From Urechis unicinctus (lineage: Eukaryota > Annelida > Polychaeta > Xenopneusta > Urechidae), in assembly GCA_034190875.2 (NCBI GenBank), contig CM067344.1, forward strand, positions 74,998,178-75,062,177: 64,000 nt of DNA, read 5' to 3'. Shown here in pieces: positions 10,582 to 23,001 of the stretch. Position 1 is the stretch's first letter; each line of letters begins with the position of its first letter. Under the pieces are notes generated by a model. It was not told the DNA's origin. It saw only the letters and a program-made list of their open reading frames with translations, and ran no database searches. Both the position numbers and the translations under genes were made by a program.

Positions 10582-13441
10582 TCATTTGCGTTTGATGTAG
10601 TGAGGGTCTAGGGGTGCTCTCCTCAGTTCCCACTCCATGGCCTCTGATCGGTTTAGCGTATCATCAGCACCTTTGACATCAGACCTATGGCTTCTCCCGG
10701 TGCTGGTGGGAAGTACGAGGGAGGGAGCAGTCAGCTTAGCAGAGCGACTGTAAGCCTGACCCATCTTCTCCGTCTCCTCCATTGTCTGCCGGGAAACACC
10801 ACACATACCGGGTCACAGCAACGCAGCAGACGTTAAAAAGTCATAGGGGAAAGTGACAAAGCAGCCATGACACTTGTGATACGTTGTGCTTATCTCTGTA
10901 TGAACACACCCTAACACACGTGCATGTATAACTATCTCTGTATGAACACACCCTAACACACGTGCATGTATAACTATGTCTGTATGAACACACCCTAACA
11001 CACGTGCATGCATAACTATGTCTGTATGAACACACCCTAACACACGTGCATGTATAACTATCTCTGTGTGGATGTATAACTATGTCTGTATGTGCCGACT
11101 AACCATGGACTGTTTTGATCGGATGGCCTTCCTCATATGTATAACTATGTCTGTATGTGCCGACTAACCATGGACTGTTTTGATCGGATGGCCTTCCTCA
11201 TATCGACAGTGGAAGCTGTAGGTAGAGTGGATGGTGGAATGCACTCCCAGCCAGCCAAGCAATGCTACAACCACACAATTCCTCACTTCATACAGTTAAT
11301 CACATGGAACGTATGCAATAATCCTGAATAGATCTTGATGCGATTCTGACCTCTGATAAAGCACAGGAATCATTGGGCTCAAAGCTCCTACGTCGGTGTG
11401 GCTTCACTTCATGGGGGCTACCCACGGCTGACTTGGGAATGCTGACCCTGTACCAGAACACTAACAGCGTGACACACTCTCTCTCAACCTCCAACATAAT
11501 GTCCAGTCATCAATGGATGTCACTGCCCAGAAACACTACGTAACATGTTGCATCATGCAGTAAGTATGTGTTGTAGGATCACCTGATGAAGCCGGGGGAT
11601 TGTGGGGTGGGGTCCTCACGTGACTTCATGCAGATGGGACACACACTTCTACCATGCTCGTTAGCATTCACAGGCTCAGTGAAGAGGCGCTCATTCAATT
11701 CATATCCATGAATACCTGGTCACAAACCTCAAGGCTGTCAAAGGATCCAATTTCATCAAGTATATCAAGTACCAAGAGGCATTCGTTTTGTTAGTCTGCC
11801 TTATCATCAACGGGATGACCAAGAGGCATTTGTTTTGTGAGTCTGCCTTATAATCGACGGGATGCTGACCACTAACATTATGTGACGAAGAAATAGGTAG
11901 AAATAGCAGAGACATGCAGGCAAAAAACAGAACAATAACAAAATGGTGACGTACATGTGTGCTGTGGGTCTCGTATTTCTGGTGATATGGGTCGGGTCAG
12001 ATTTAGAGGGTTGCTGTAAAAACACATCTCTTAATCATTCCATCATCAGCTGTATTTTAATGATATAATGAAGAAGAAGAAGAAGAAGAATTTATTTGTC
12101 TCCCGACAATAAATATACATGTACATACTTATGTTGAATTCACAACTCACATATACTGTCAGATCATTCCTAAAATATGCACACAAGCAGAATCCCTACC
12201 TCTTATAGGGGTTACTCTGACACTCCTCGCGATTCGACTTCCTGAAGAGTGCGATGTCATTATAGAAGGCCTCCGGCAGTGTATCCAAGGCATTATCATT
12301 CTCAAGTACCCCTGCAATCCAGTCATATCCCAGTAGAGGGGGCTGCAGACGGGAGTCCACAGCAGCAGGTAGAGAACGCACGGGGGAAGAACTCTCACTT
12401 GCACCCTGTAGAAAGGATAACCAAAGATAAATATTGCTGAATAAAACGCATTTAGTAAGCTCACACTCAAAATGTTAAACCTTCACACAATGACATATTG
12501 ATTACCTTGTGTGTTTTCTCTTCTGTATCAAATACAACGGTTTTGGGTCTTTGACTGAAATTGGTTACTTTGCGTGACTTAGCACTGCGTTCATTACCCC
12601 GATCCGACTTGAGTTTCACTGCTCTAGTATCCTGCATTGCGCCATTACGTCCATTCTCAGCCTCTGAGGAGTCATGCAGGCTGGTGGATGCTTTAACTGA
12701 CGGCCTACCATCTTGATGGTCATGGAATGTGCCCATGTTGTTAGACCGAGGAGGACTTAATTCCAGTGGATAGATGTCGTCTATGTCAGAGTAGGAGAAA
12801 TTCAATCCCCTCCTTTGTGACTTCCCTGTAGGAGTTGTATTTGGTGTGTGGCTGTATTTGGAGCTGACTTGAACATTGTCATCAATAATTTTTCTCCTCT
12901 TCAGTATTGATTTTGGAGTTCCTTGTTTTGACAATGGGGATGAGTTGGCACTGGAGGTAGCTTTGTCCAAACGACCTGAGCTGGTGGTGCTAATGGAAGA
13001 ATTGACGTCTTGGTAGCTGGCGGAGGAGCTAAGAGGCCTGGGATTGTTGGCTTCTAAAGTCAAATGTTGGAATTCATCAAGAAGCTTGTCACTTCCATTA
13101 ACAGAAGGCTTGCTTGTTGCAGAAGTTTTCAATGACTTAGCCAGGGCGTTCCTTGCCCGTGCTGGAGACTCTGCGTGTGATCTCACTTTTACAGGTGACT
13201 TACTACTGGACTTGACAACTCTCTGAGAGGGAGGCAATTGATCACCATTCTTTTCAGAAGTCAACTCTCCAAAACCAAAGGAGACATTTTTGGAATCATA
13301 TCTGTGAGACTGTAGACTAAGATCATTACAGGATGTAGAGAGTCTGGCCCTGTACTTGGCCTGGCCAGCCCTGAGCTTATCGAGCAAGGCCAGGTTCTTC
13401 CTCCTCAACTCCTCCAGTTGTCTCCAGTCGGTGTCGCCCAT
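10582..13441 (-). CDS. MIIP: Migration and invasion-inhibitory protein (MIIP) orthologue, seven coding exons
   Basis: Vertebrate MIIP binds IGFBP2 and HDAC6 and restrains cell migration and mitotic progression; the invertebrate role is not known to me. Coding exons in order: 13441-12506, 12405-12200, 12013-11955, 11715-11583, 11447-11351, 11264-11169, 10785-10582. All have GT donors and AG acceptors, and the phases join without stops into 1,731 nt (576 aa; human about 388). Landmarks shared with human MIIP as I recall it: N-terminal short helix LEELRRKNLALLDKLRAGQ; LGYDWIAG near residue 337; PEAF and the REEC motif near 374; NERLF followed by VCPIC (CxxC) near 425; VSIP plus HRRRSF near 461; HCLAGWE near the end of the conserved part. 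The extra length is a disordered Ser-rich segment in exon 1. The ATG at 13441 is preceded by an acceptor at 13472-13473, so a non-coding upstream exon is likely. The small exon 12013-11955 was inferred from phase and conserved Cys context. Confidence 0.92.
10895..11065. repeat. 42-bp minisatellite in the last MIIP intron
   Basis: About four copies of a 42-bp unit (TCTGTATGAACACACC, CACGTGCATG, TATAACTAT) lie in the intron between the exons ending at 11169 and starting at 10785. The ACACGTG core repeats in each unit. The minus-strand open frames over it are artefacts of the repeat. Confidence 0.9.
11077..11200. repeat. 62-bp tandem duplication copying the 3' end of a MIIP exon and its splice donor
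   Basis: 11077-11138 and 11139-11200 are essentially identical. The right copy contains the last 32 nt of the exon 11264-11169 and its donor (gt at 11168-11167). The left copy therefore supplies a second identical donor about 62 bp downstream in the intron. Confidence 0.9.
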
Positions 13442-13721
13442 GGCTCTCACCGACGCTGGCTTGACCACCACCTGCAACAACACAGCAGTATGGCCCATAT
13501 AACCTCTTCCTATATACAGGTCAGACATTCAGAAAATGAGTCCGCTAGAGGTATAACACAAGACGAAATGACTGGTGGGTCATAAACCTGATACTAACAC
13601 CCATGTAACCTTTACTCCAAGGATGGACTGACAGCAGGCAATATAAGAAGGGCGACTGGGAAGGTATAACCAGAGAATGTACTGAGAGGAAACAGAGACC
13701 ATTGCGCTGGGCAGCACAACA

Positions 13722-14080
13722 TTTATTTCACACACTTCTAAAAATAGCTGAGACTATTCACTTCACCTTTCATGTACATTTCATCTTGAACAAGCCCAGT
13801 TCGAATACAGCAAGCCCTGCTACAAGGTCAACAAGGCACAGCATGGAAAAAGCATCTCTAAAAACTAAGATCATTAACCTTCTTTTGCCCCAAACTGGTC
13901 ACTGAACTCTGCCCTAGCCGCTACTCGTTTGACATGGACAAATCTGGGTCACAGTTCTTTGATTTTGTCAATATCTTCCAAGCTTCATTCTCATGAGCCA
14001 TGAAGGCCTGGCAGATCAAGATTAATTGCTTTCAGCAGTGACGGTTCATTGCACCTTGGAAGGAGCTCAATGTGTTCAGC
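13722..14080 (-). other. Possible 3'-terminal exon and 3' UTR of another minus-strand transcript
   Basis: Weak candidate. After an acceptor-like AG at 14081-14082 a 29-codon frame runs to TGA at 13991, reading AEHIELLPRCNEPSLLKAIN and onward. An AATAAA on the minus strand follows at 13727-13722. It lies just upstream of the MIIP 5' end. I do not recognise the peptide, and it could be a retrocopied gene end or chance. Confidence 0.22.
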
Positions 14081-14264
14081 CTATTCCTTTGTAAGAAAAC
14101 AATATGAATTGATTCTGGTTTCAGTCATTTTGCTAGGTTCAGTTATAAATGAGGAAACACTTAATTTGCTAAAACATCATGACCATTTAACTGTTCTTGA
14201 ACAAGTGACCAGCAAATTGTCCATTTGATATTGTACATCAGCAATAAATGATCAGATCCTTGGG

Positions 14265-14710
14265 AAATATGACATCATATTATGCAGTTTCAGTTTCATT
14301 CGCCATGTGGCTGTGGTAATCCAGAAGTGTTATTTTTTTGGTAATTGCCAAGGATATATCGGTGAATACATATTCCTGCGCTAAGGTGGGCATTGCAAAA
14401 TTAGAATGATTGACAAAATGACACATGTCCTTTAGTAATAAAATTCAGAAAGCAATAGTTCCCTTGTAAAGAACCTTGCCAACGACCGTTCATATCCTCC
14501 AGAACAAACATTGCGCTATGATGTCGAAGATTTCAACTTTTCAAAATTTGTCTGGCCGGATTTAATCGCCTTTAACGACATCTCATATATATATAAAAAA
14601 AACTCCAACTTGTCTATAAACATTCATGGATGTGAAAATTCATTCTTCATATGTACATTTATATATGTATCGTGTACGATTGTAACCAGCTCTTTTGAAC
14701 CAAGTGGAGC
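14265..14710. repeat. Dispersed repeat, copy 1 (partner at 24345-24965)
   Basis: Shares ordered similarity with 24345-24965: a GCAGTTTCA block followed by CGCCATGTGGCTG, then ATTGACAAAATGACACAT, AATAAAATTCAGAAAG, TGGCCGGATT with ATCGCCTTT, and CTTCATATGTACATTT. No coding capacity is seen. It is probably a non-autonomous transposable element; ends are not resolved. Confidence 0.75.
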
Positions 14711-14935
14711 TTGGTTCTCGAAGATGGCATTTCCAATGTAGAAAATTCGATGATAAGACCTTACATTCACCATGTCAACTTGATTTAACAAGTCCAATTT
14801 AATATTATGATTCACATTAGAGTCTCATGAATCGCAACAACTTGTAAATACGCATAATCGCCTAAAATGAGCGAGGCAATTAACTTTTCCGACTAAATTC
14901 CAATATGGCGGCCAGATTGCGCAACGTAAGTCGAA

Positions 14936-17732
14936 TTATAACGGACCTGTTATTATGCTGGATAAAGGCACCAATAGGCCATCTGAAATGTAGCGACGTT
15001 CGTTGATTACCGTAACTGGTGTGAACTTGCGTAGGAACTTCCTGTTCGGGAGTGTGACACGCCTTGATCCATCCACCCTGAGTAAATATTGATCATGTTG
15101 GCGGACTTCTATGACCTCTCCGGTCCTGTCCCATTTCGAAGGAAGCAGCCCGGTCTGGTTCTGGATTCGGACGGTGGTAATTTCCTGGTGTGTTAGGCCC
15201 ACGTGTCTGCCATCACCACATGACGTTTATGTAGGGTGTCCTTGCGAGCCCTGGAGTGTGTCACTCCATGTGGGGTGTGGCTGGTATTTCCCCGGCAGGA
15301 TGGTAACAAAGTCCTTGATCGGTCTGCCGAAGACACACTCCCCAGGTAGCCAGGAACGCTCTGGTGACGGTGGAAGTGAATTCTAGCCCTCCATCCGAGG
15401 CCATCTCCTCCGGGATTCTGTATGTGACAAATGCCCTGCGGAGGCTGTCCACCAGTCCGGTTGCGCCTCCAGGTGTCATGGTCACGATGGGCCAGTTAGA
15501 GTATCGGTCCACGACCACCAGGTAGTGTGCCCCCTTGCGAGTGAAGAAGTCCGCACACACGGCCTGGAACGCCTTGTCTAGTGAGTCTGCTACAGCAAGT
15601 GCTTCACCCTCGATGGGTGCATATCTGGACTCTGCCGGCTTGAGCAGCTGTCGGAATGGTTGCATTACGTCGGCCATGCTGAATGCGTATGCCAATTGGT
15701 TGACCAAACCGAACCAAGATCTGGCATCGCAAATGTTTTTCAGGGTGGGAAAGTCTCTGATCGCAAACAGGTACTTGTCACATGGTTTCACCCTATCCAT
15801 GGAGATGGTGAAACTGGCGAAGTCTACGGAAGGTCTGCTGAAGACGAACTTCTCGGGATTCAGGGTGGTCCCATTCTTCGCACATATGTCTAGCCATTCT
15901 GCTGCTTGGACGAAGCTCTCTGCTATGGTGTCGGACCATAAGAGTGTGTCATCAATACATTTGGTTTTGTTGGGTATGTCGGCCACTATCTCGTCGTAGT
16001 GCCGAGAGTATCCTTCCCCGAAGCTATGTATCCCTGCGGGGCCGTTTGGTAACAGTAGCGTCCCCATGGGGTTATGAAGGTGGTGTAGTGACGGTCTTTC
16101 TCGCAGAGAGGGCCTTCTGTGATAGCCATTCCATGCGTCGACACTGTTTTGCGTTTGTTGTCCGGTGAATCTGGCCTGATGAAATGGCGACTGAGTGTGG
16201 TGTGTTTCTCTAGGGCGCGTGCGATTGACTGGTTAAGCCTCTGCCTGAAAGTCGACTGTGCGACTTGGCTTGCCCGATTTCTTCTTGCATACCACCATCC
16301 TGTGACACCATGTAGTAGGTGTTCCCACTGGTACGAGTTCAATGCACTCCCATTCTGATGTCTTGGTATTTAGTCGCCTTTCTTACGGCCTGCCAGTGAG
16401 TGGCCACTGGTATAGGCTTGTACCCCCTGACCCACACCGGAGTGGCATTGGGGTCGATGTCGAGGCGCATCGGCGGTCCTGTAACAGTAGCGTCCCCAGG
16501 GGGTTATGAAGGTGCATGTGTTGACGGTCTTGCTGGCCGCATAATGCTTGAGCAGGAACTGCTGTCGCACTGGTTTTGTCCTCAGTCGCTGGTAATGGTT
16601 GCTTGGTAGGAATCGGGTGGTGGTTGTTTGAGTGCTGGGCATTCACATGCAGATGTGGGACCGTTGTCATGTTGTTCGGCCGCGTCCATCCTGTGTCTCC
16701 CCAATGGTCGGAAAATCCTTGGAAATCATGCCGAGATCTACGCATGCGCCACGTATTCTCCCGAGACGCAGATGACAGCGGCTCCCAGTATGCGGATATC
16801 ATCGTTGTTGGCTGCCTTCATTTTCATGGCAACTGGTATCAGATCCCAGGAACTCATACCCAGTTCTCTGGCCACTGGTATAGGCTTGCCGATCTGCCAC
16901 CGGACTCTGGCATTGGTGTCGCCATGGCGGGGAGCTTTACGGCCCTCACTGATATCGTGGTAGGGACTGAGGCAAAGCTCCTCGTTGTCTTCTGGAATCG
17001 CAGAGATATTCATCTGAATGAATGGTTGTGGCTTCGATGGTCGCTTCCGCCACCTGTCACACATGTTGTCGTAAAGGTGGTGGTCCAAGTTGATCATGTG
17101 AGGTAGACCATGATTGTTCAATACATATATCCGATTGGTCCGGCTTGGGTTAGCGTCTTGTGGCTTGCTGGCAGCAACGTTTCACGGTTGCACCCTCTGC
17201 AACGTTTACCGAATGCCGGGCACTCCGATTCGCGGGTTTTCCATGGCGGGACAGTGCTGTGCCTGTGTTCCCTGCAGTGGATGCAGGGACCTCTCCATCT
17301 AACCCCTGGCTGCTGGCCAGCATGGGTGCTGCGCGTACGCACGTCCTGTTGCTTTCCTCTGCGGAAGCCACTAACAGCGTCAACGCTCGGCACATCGCGC
17401 AGTCATGAAGTAGACCGTTTGGCAGATTCTTTTGTCTCAATGAATTTCAGCATGTCGGGCACGGACATCTCCTGATTGGTGTCGCCCAACAGGTCCAGTT
17501 GGATCTCCTGGTCCTCGATTCCACGTGCGATGACGTCACAGACAATCTTCTCCGTGAAGCAATTTTTCTGGCCGCATGGAAACTTCTCTACCTTCGCGAT
17601 GTTAGCTCCGGCGTCCGCATGCAGAAGTGTATTGCCATGAATGGTCAGTAGCGCGACCAATATGCTAGGTGACTCCGACTCGTCAGTCTCATTTGTACAA
17701 ATAGGGTACGGGCATTTCAGTTTAACGGCCAT
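14936..17732 (-). mobile_element. Degenerate, deleted Ty3-like retroelement
   Basis: Pieces of one element in minus-strand order. Gag-like N-terminus from Met 17732 (KCPYPIC, then VIARGIEDQEIQLDLLGD) to 17403. Zinc-knuckle region with five Cys at about 17285-17190. Protease-end motif RILGAA at about 16800. Reverse transcriptase with the FITPWGRYCYQTAPQGY block at about 16100-16040 and the CIDDTLLW catalytic box at about 15959-15936. An RNase H remnant (YAPIEGEALAVA) fused directly to integrase (VVVDRYSNWPIV, then ASDGG) at about 15620-15390. Integrase C-terminal part at 15202-14936. Most of Gag, much of protease and RNase H are missing and the frame shifts repeatedly, so it is dead. The FITPWGRYCY block also occurs at 16520-16483, marking an internal rearrangement. 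LTRs were not found. Confidence 0.88.
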
Positions 17733-18320
17733 GGTATATCTAAATAACTATATCAACTGAGGCTCTGAGCAGCGTCTCACGGAAAGTGTTGCTAGGCCTA
17801 CTTATGTGCTGCGCGTGTGATGCGTTGTAAAGTTTGATACCTTGTGCCACAGTTCTCCACGCTAGCTCCAACTTCGTCAAAGGAGAGTTTGTATATAGAT
17901 AAGAATGAAGTCCATTTGTTTCATCACATATTGATTGATATAACATGTCCAGAAACAATATAAAACAGGTTATTGGAAGTGACAGTTTGTTGATATAAAG
18001 ATGGATGGAAAACTGGTTCCGGTTCTAGGGAGCATTAATTATATATGTAGGACACAGGAGCAAAGGGGATCATTCATTATTCACTACAAGAGACCTGTTG
18101 CAACCACTAGAATTCAGAGTGCAATTTTCGCAGAAAAGTTAGAAATTAATCGAATATCAAATGTTCGCCCGGAGATTTGTTGAAAAAAACCATATTCATT
18201 AAATTCAGTCAATACTCTCACCGTTGGTGGCTTTAAATTCTTCTCAGTTCGTATTTGTTACGTGAGAAGTGAAGATAAGTTAAGCATGTTTGTCAATCTA
18301 CCGATAAAAGTGGGTTTTCC
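17733..18320. other. Flanking sequence between retroelement and DNA transposon
   Basis: No gene or clear LTR was recognised. A diverged left remainder of the retroelement may lie here. Confidence 0.3.
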
Positions 18321-18324
18321 TATA

Positions 18325-18397
18325 ACAGGTAGGGGACGACCCTCGATTGAAGTGATGCACTCCGAACGAAGTGAATTCCCTTCGATTGAAGTGATTT
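18325..18397 (+). repeat. Left terminal inverted repeat of the 2.46-kb transposon
   Basis: A 73-bp arm matching the right arm with one mismatch (CCTCG here, CCTCC in the partner). Internal motifs CGATTGAAGTGAT, CGAACGAAGTGAAT and CGATTGAAGTGATT form direct subrepeats that could be transposase-binding sites. Confidence 0.9.
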
Positions 18398-20784
18398 TCG
18401 TGAATGTAAACATGTGCCACTGGCAAATCATACCCACTGTTATAAAATGGACACTTACACATATGTGAACACGTTTCTGATTGGTTTAGAGGTCAAATTG
18501 CGAGGGACCATTTCAAAAGTGCCTAAAGCACATGGTTTTGTTTACAAAAGGTTGCTTGGAACGAAGTTCCGTAGTTTTATTCGTGTCGATTTGGCTCCTG
18601 TTAAATCAAGGTCTCGATTGTTTTAACCATGGAACACTCATAAGTCATCTGACAGAGTTGGGACTGGTTTTATCTGAAAGGTGAGGTTTTAATCTATAAA
18701 TTCACCGACCGAAATCAAAATCTACCGACCTATTTTAGAAATATCTATATTTATAACTAGCTACTGTTACACGAGAATTGCGTATATATCTGCTCTATTT
18801 TTCCAGGGATCATCTGTAGTTTAACATGACTCTGCTGACTGTATCAGGACAGGTGTCATCTGAAAGATGAGGTTTTTATCTACAACTTCATCAAACTAAA
18901 TCAATATCTAACAGCTTATTGCAGAGATATTACATTAAAAACTAGCTCTTGCGAACCAAGTACGGGAGATGCTGCTGCACTTCCTTTTGGTAATAAGGTA
19001 ATAAAAAACCTCACGTTGGTCTGTTGGGCTATTCAAAACATCTGATTACATGTGAACAGTACATATAATAAATGGTTATGGCATTAAATACAAAAAGGCC
19101 TTTTAAATATTGCCTGAATCTTTCCCCCTTTGTTTTTTAAATAACCCAATTCAACTCCAATTATCAACAGCACTTGAGCAGTTGAGGCAGTAGAAGTTTT
19201 GAAGTCTAAGTAAATATACCCATATAACACTGTGCTTTTACATATGGAACATACTCATCCCTGATTACGGCTGGCCGTTTTAAAAAGCGTTGAGCCAGTG
19301 AATCTTTGCACAAACTTTGGGCAGTTGAGCTGGAAGATGGAGGTCCACTTCAAAAAGCCCCAAAACAAATGAAAGATACATTGCTGAAGATGAGAGGAAA
19401 AGTCATCGAGCACCCATCATCATAAGTCTCAACCAAAATTTTGCAAAGGATGTTTCAAAAAAATCCTCAAATTGCATCCAGAACTTCATAAAGAGAAAAT
19501 GGACCAAGACCACAGTTACACTAACCCTAAAGAACAGGCAGAAATTGAAACCCCCTCCTTCAGTCGCATAGGTGTCCAAACAGAGACAGTTATAATTTTG
19601 GATGATCCCCAAACTGTGCACAATCTTAATGATGATCAAATAGCTCAATTGGCCTATCATTTGGGATTGAATGATCCAAAATATGTTAAGGAAGACAGCA
19701 AAATTCTTTCTACAGGTGTATCATGGCAAAACATATCGTACAAACTTTGCTTTAGTAGTCACTCTATGAGATATTAAGTGATGATAGAAAATTATTTCTT
19801 TAGCTGACATTTACTTCTGTTATAAAGTAACAAATGTATATGATTGTACTGACTTTTGCTGATATAAATGTACTCATTAGGTGTGAAAACATATTTACCA
19901 TGTCCATTTTATGCCATGAAAAAAGTCAAAATCACCACCATACAGATATCCTTGATCCATCAGCTTGTAATGGTGAAAAACTAAGAAATGCCAATGGCAA
20001 TGAAAATACAAAGCCTAAAACTACAAAACGACACATTGGATCTCTTCAATTCAACAAACATCAGTCAATAAGACTTTAACTAATTTGTAAGATCATTGGT
20101 GCATGCACCTCAAACATATTAAAAGCATCCATGATTGGGTATGTAACTTGGAACTGTCAACACATATTTTTAAATTAAGCTAGACTTTGACTTTGGGATC
20201 CTTTTTGGATTTGCTTCTCAGGCTCAGCCATGATAGCTTAAACTAAAACTGAAACAAAATGCAGCAGTGACATAATGAAAGTTGAGCAGTTTACAGGTTT
20301 ACCCACATCACTACTAGGGGAGATCATAGACTGACAAGAGTATCAGTCATTAAATAATTGCTATTATTGCAGTTGACAAGGACAGACAACACCGGGATAT
20401 GATGCCTTTTTTCTAGGGATGGGGGTCATAGCACTAAAAATATTGGGACCATCCCCACACAACAGGGAAAACACACATTTGCACCCTCCACTGCCCCCGG
20501 CCAGACCCCGGGGACCACTATGGCTGAGGTATTTTTTTTTCTTTTGCCACATCCAGATCGATTATTTTTAACACTTCCTGACTGACTTACCAGGATAATA
20601 ATACAGAAATATGTAAATATTTGGCAATGGTAATCTAATGCTTGTTTTTCATGTTTCGTTTACAATAATGGCTGAATATTCAACCGCACTTGTTGCACAC
20701 CCTTTGTGAGTTAAATCACTTCAATCGAAGGGAATTCACTTCGTTCGGAGTGCATCACTTCAATGGAGGGTCGTCCCCTACCTG
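18326..20784. mobile_element. 2.46-kb DNA transposon with about 73-bp terminal inverted repeats and TATAA target duplication
   Basis: The left end 18325-18397 and the reverse complement of 20713-20785 match with one substitution. Termini read CAGGTAGGGG...CCCCTACCTG, and TATAA flanks both ends (18321-18325 and 20785-20789), consistent with a 5-bp target duplication. Each TIR contains three staggered GAAGTGA-type motifs about 20 bp apart. Inside, an open frame at 19472-19777 (plus) gives a 101-residue acidic peptide and another is at 19834-20079, but no transposase motif is recognisable. The superfamily is not assigned, and the copy is probably non-autonomous or decayed. Confidence 0.85.
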
Positions 20785-20785
20785 T
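20713..20785 (-). repeat. Right terminal inverted repeat of the 2.46-kb transposon
   Basis: Reverse complement of the left arm with one substitution. TATAA follows immediately after the terminal CCTG. Confidence 0.9.
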
Positions 20786-20789
20786 ATAA

Positions 20790-22990
20790 GACCAACAAGG
20801 GAGTACCCGATCAAATGTTGGTCCGTTGGGCTAATTGTAACTCGTGAATCGTGTATGCTTTTTATCCCAAAACACCAATACACGACGTCCTGCAGTCGCA
20901 GGGCTAGGTCGCCTAAGTACTGCAAACATAGCCGTCCAGATATAAAGTTGATTACGAGAATTGAACATCTATTACAATATTGCACCAACCATATTAGGGC
21001 ATTAAATCTGAAGAACGGCGTTTTGCGAATCCATTTACCAACGTTATGACACCTCACCAATGTTCTGAAAGTCAAACGCCCCGCCCCGTCACACGTAGAA
21101 ACATGTTGTTGTTTGGAGCCAAGAGATATTCATACCGTTTATCGCCCAAAAACTGTGTTTGTAAAAATACAGCAAATGGAGTCCTCCCAAAGTTACAACT
21201 AAGAGTAAACGAGCATTCGTTAATAAAGCTCAGGATTGAAAAAAGAAAATTATCGACAAAAAATAAATAATAACTGTTTGATGAGCAAAATGAAAAAATC
21301 AAATTTACACAATTTTGGGGCAGCGTACCAGTGAAGTTAACTATCTAGAGATGGACCGATATAGCATAATTTTCAAACGATTTGTAGCCTGAGACGATAG
21401 GAAGAATGCTCGGACCCCATAGATTTATAATACCTACATTAAACAAATCCTGCTGGATCGGAACCTAAATTAGGATTAATGTCGTGCGAGTTTTCCCGTG
21501 CATTACTTTTGGTTAAAGTATATGATAGGATATTCCCCTTATGACTCATATTAGAGCAAACAGTTGCATTACCGAAGCCAAGATTATGTCCACAAATCAT
21601 TATATGCAAGTAGGCCAGTTTTTTAAGTGTAAATAATCATGACCTTGTCATATGTCACCTAAATGATTACTGGTGTGGCAGCCCCCATGAATGTGATCAA
21701 TATCATAGGTAAATAAAAATTAAGAGCGAAGTTTTGTCATCTTTTAGTAACCCCTCACGATGTATTGAAAGTTTTTGTAACAAGCTTGGAGTAACAACTC
21801 AAAGACGAAAGACATATCAAAGAAAGTATTTTCTGTATATGGATTGTTATACTGAACTTACACATCTTCTGTCATATTACCAGGAAACGGCTGTCGGGCT
21901 ACCTCGAAAAATATCTTACTTAAAATAATCTACATGAAAATAATTATTGCATTATATCGTTTTTATCGTTTATCTTTGGTTCAGCAACAGCAAGGATGAT
22001 TCGTACGGCGCTAGTGATTAATGCAAGGCATAATGTCTCTCAAAAGGAAAATGACGAGATGGTTTCATACGAATATTTTCGTTGGTTTCATGTTCACGAA
22101 ATGTTTTTCCGGTAATTGATAGCAGCAGATAATTTGAGATGGAAAATATTCATCACATTTAATAAAAGGATTATCACGCTGATTAAAAAGTACAATTTAA
22201 TCTTAAATGTTTTCTCAACAACAGATTTAAAAATAATTATCGATTAGTTGAAATTTTGTTTTGCACTCACCGGTTTTTGTTTTGCACTCACCGGTTTGCT
22301 GCGGTCCACTTGACAAATACCACAACATTGCTTCAACAGAACTGGCACTGGCAGTAGCAAGTGAGCTTTAGTAGCTGCATGGGTGGTTTCACGTATGCCG
22401 TATGGTCTTATCTTCGCTGCCCCCTTCAGTATACTACAGGAATACATTTTCTTGAAGGTAAAGTTCTTGGTGTTTGCATTGTGCAGATAGTCGTTATGTC
22501 GTACTTAGCCGCGAACGACGGTAATATAAATATGGAAGTTGCTATTGGCACGGAAGCCGGGCCAACAACAACACAGTCTCGCGATGCATGCACGGAAACC
22601 GTGCACGGAATGCTCTGATGGCGTGTTATTCGCCCGGAAACCGTGCAAACAACTGAACTATCATCTATATGCACGGGACATGATATCTATTGGTTGTGTT
22701 GAATAAATCCAGTTCTACTAGACAATTTAAGTCAGCATTTGACTAGGTTCAGCATTTGACTAGATTTAAATAACATTGCATTTCATGCCATGAGTTTATT
22801 TGTACTTTTGATTTGAAGAACGAAATGGTATGTTCAGGACGTCCTTATCGTTGTGGAGAACCACGTGATTCTTACACATTTCTAAGGGGATATTGCCTTA
22901 TATGTACATGCATGCATGCCAAATGTACAAGATAAGCCAGTTTAATAGGTTGTTAAGACTATGAGTACTCGTTGTTGAGCCTTAGTACCT
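20790..22990. other. Intergenic sequence, one inverted dispersed-repeat arm
   Basis: No gene was recognised. About 22515-22600 is an inverted, diverged match to about 24040-24125 (shared core CTATTGGCACGGAA followed by CCGGGCCAA), suggesting two oppositely oriented copies of one repeat. Confidence 0.5.
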
Positions 22991-23001
22991 AGGTGATTCA
23001 C

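Noticed and set aside
12196..12200. Direct splice of MIIP exon 12405-12200 to exon 11715-11583
   Set aside because: The phases do not fit and give an immediate stop; the intermediate 59-nt exon 12013-11955 restores frame and a conserved Cys.
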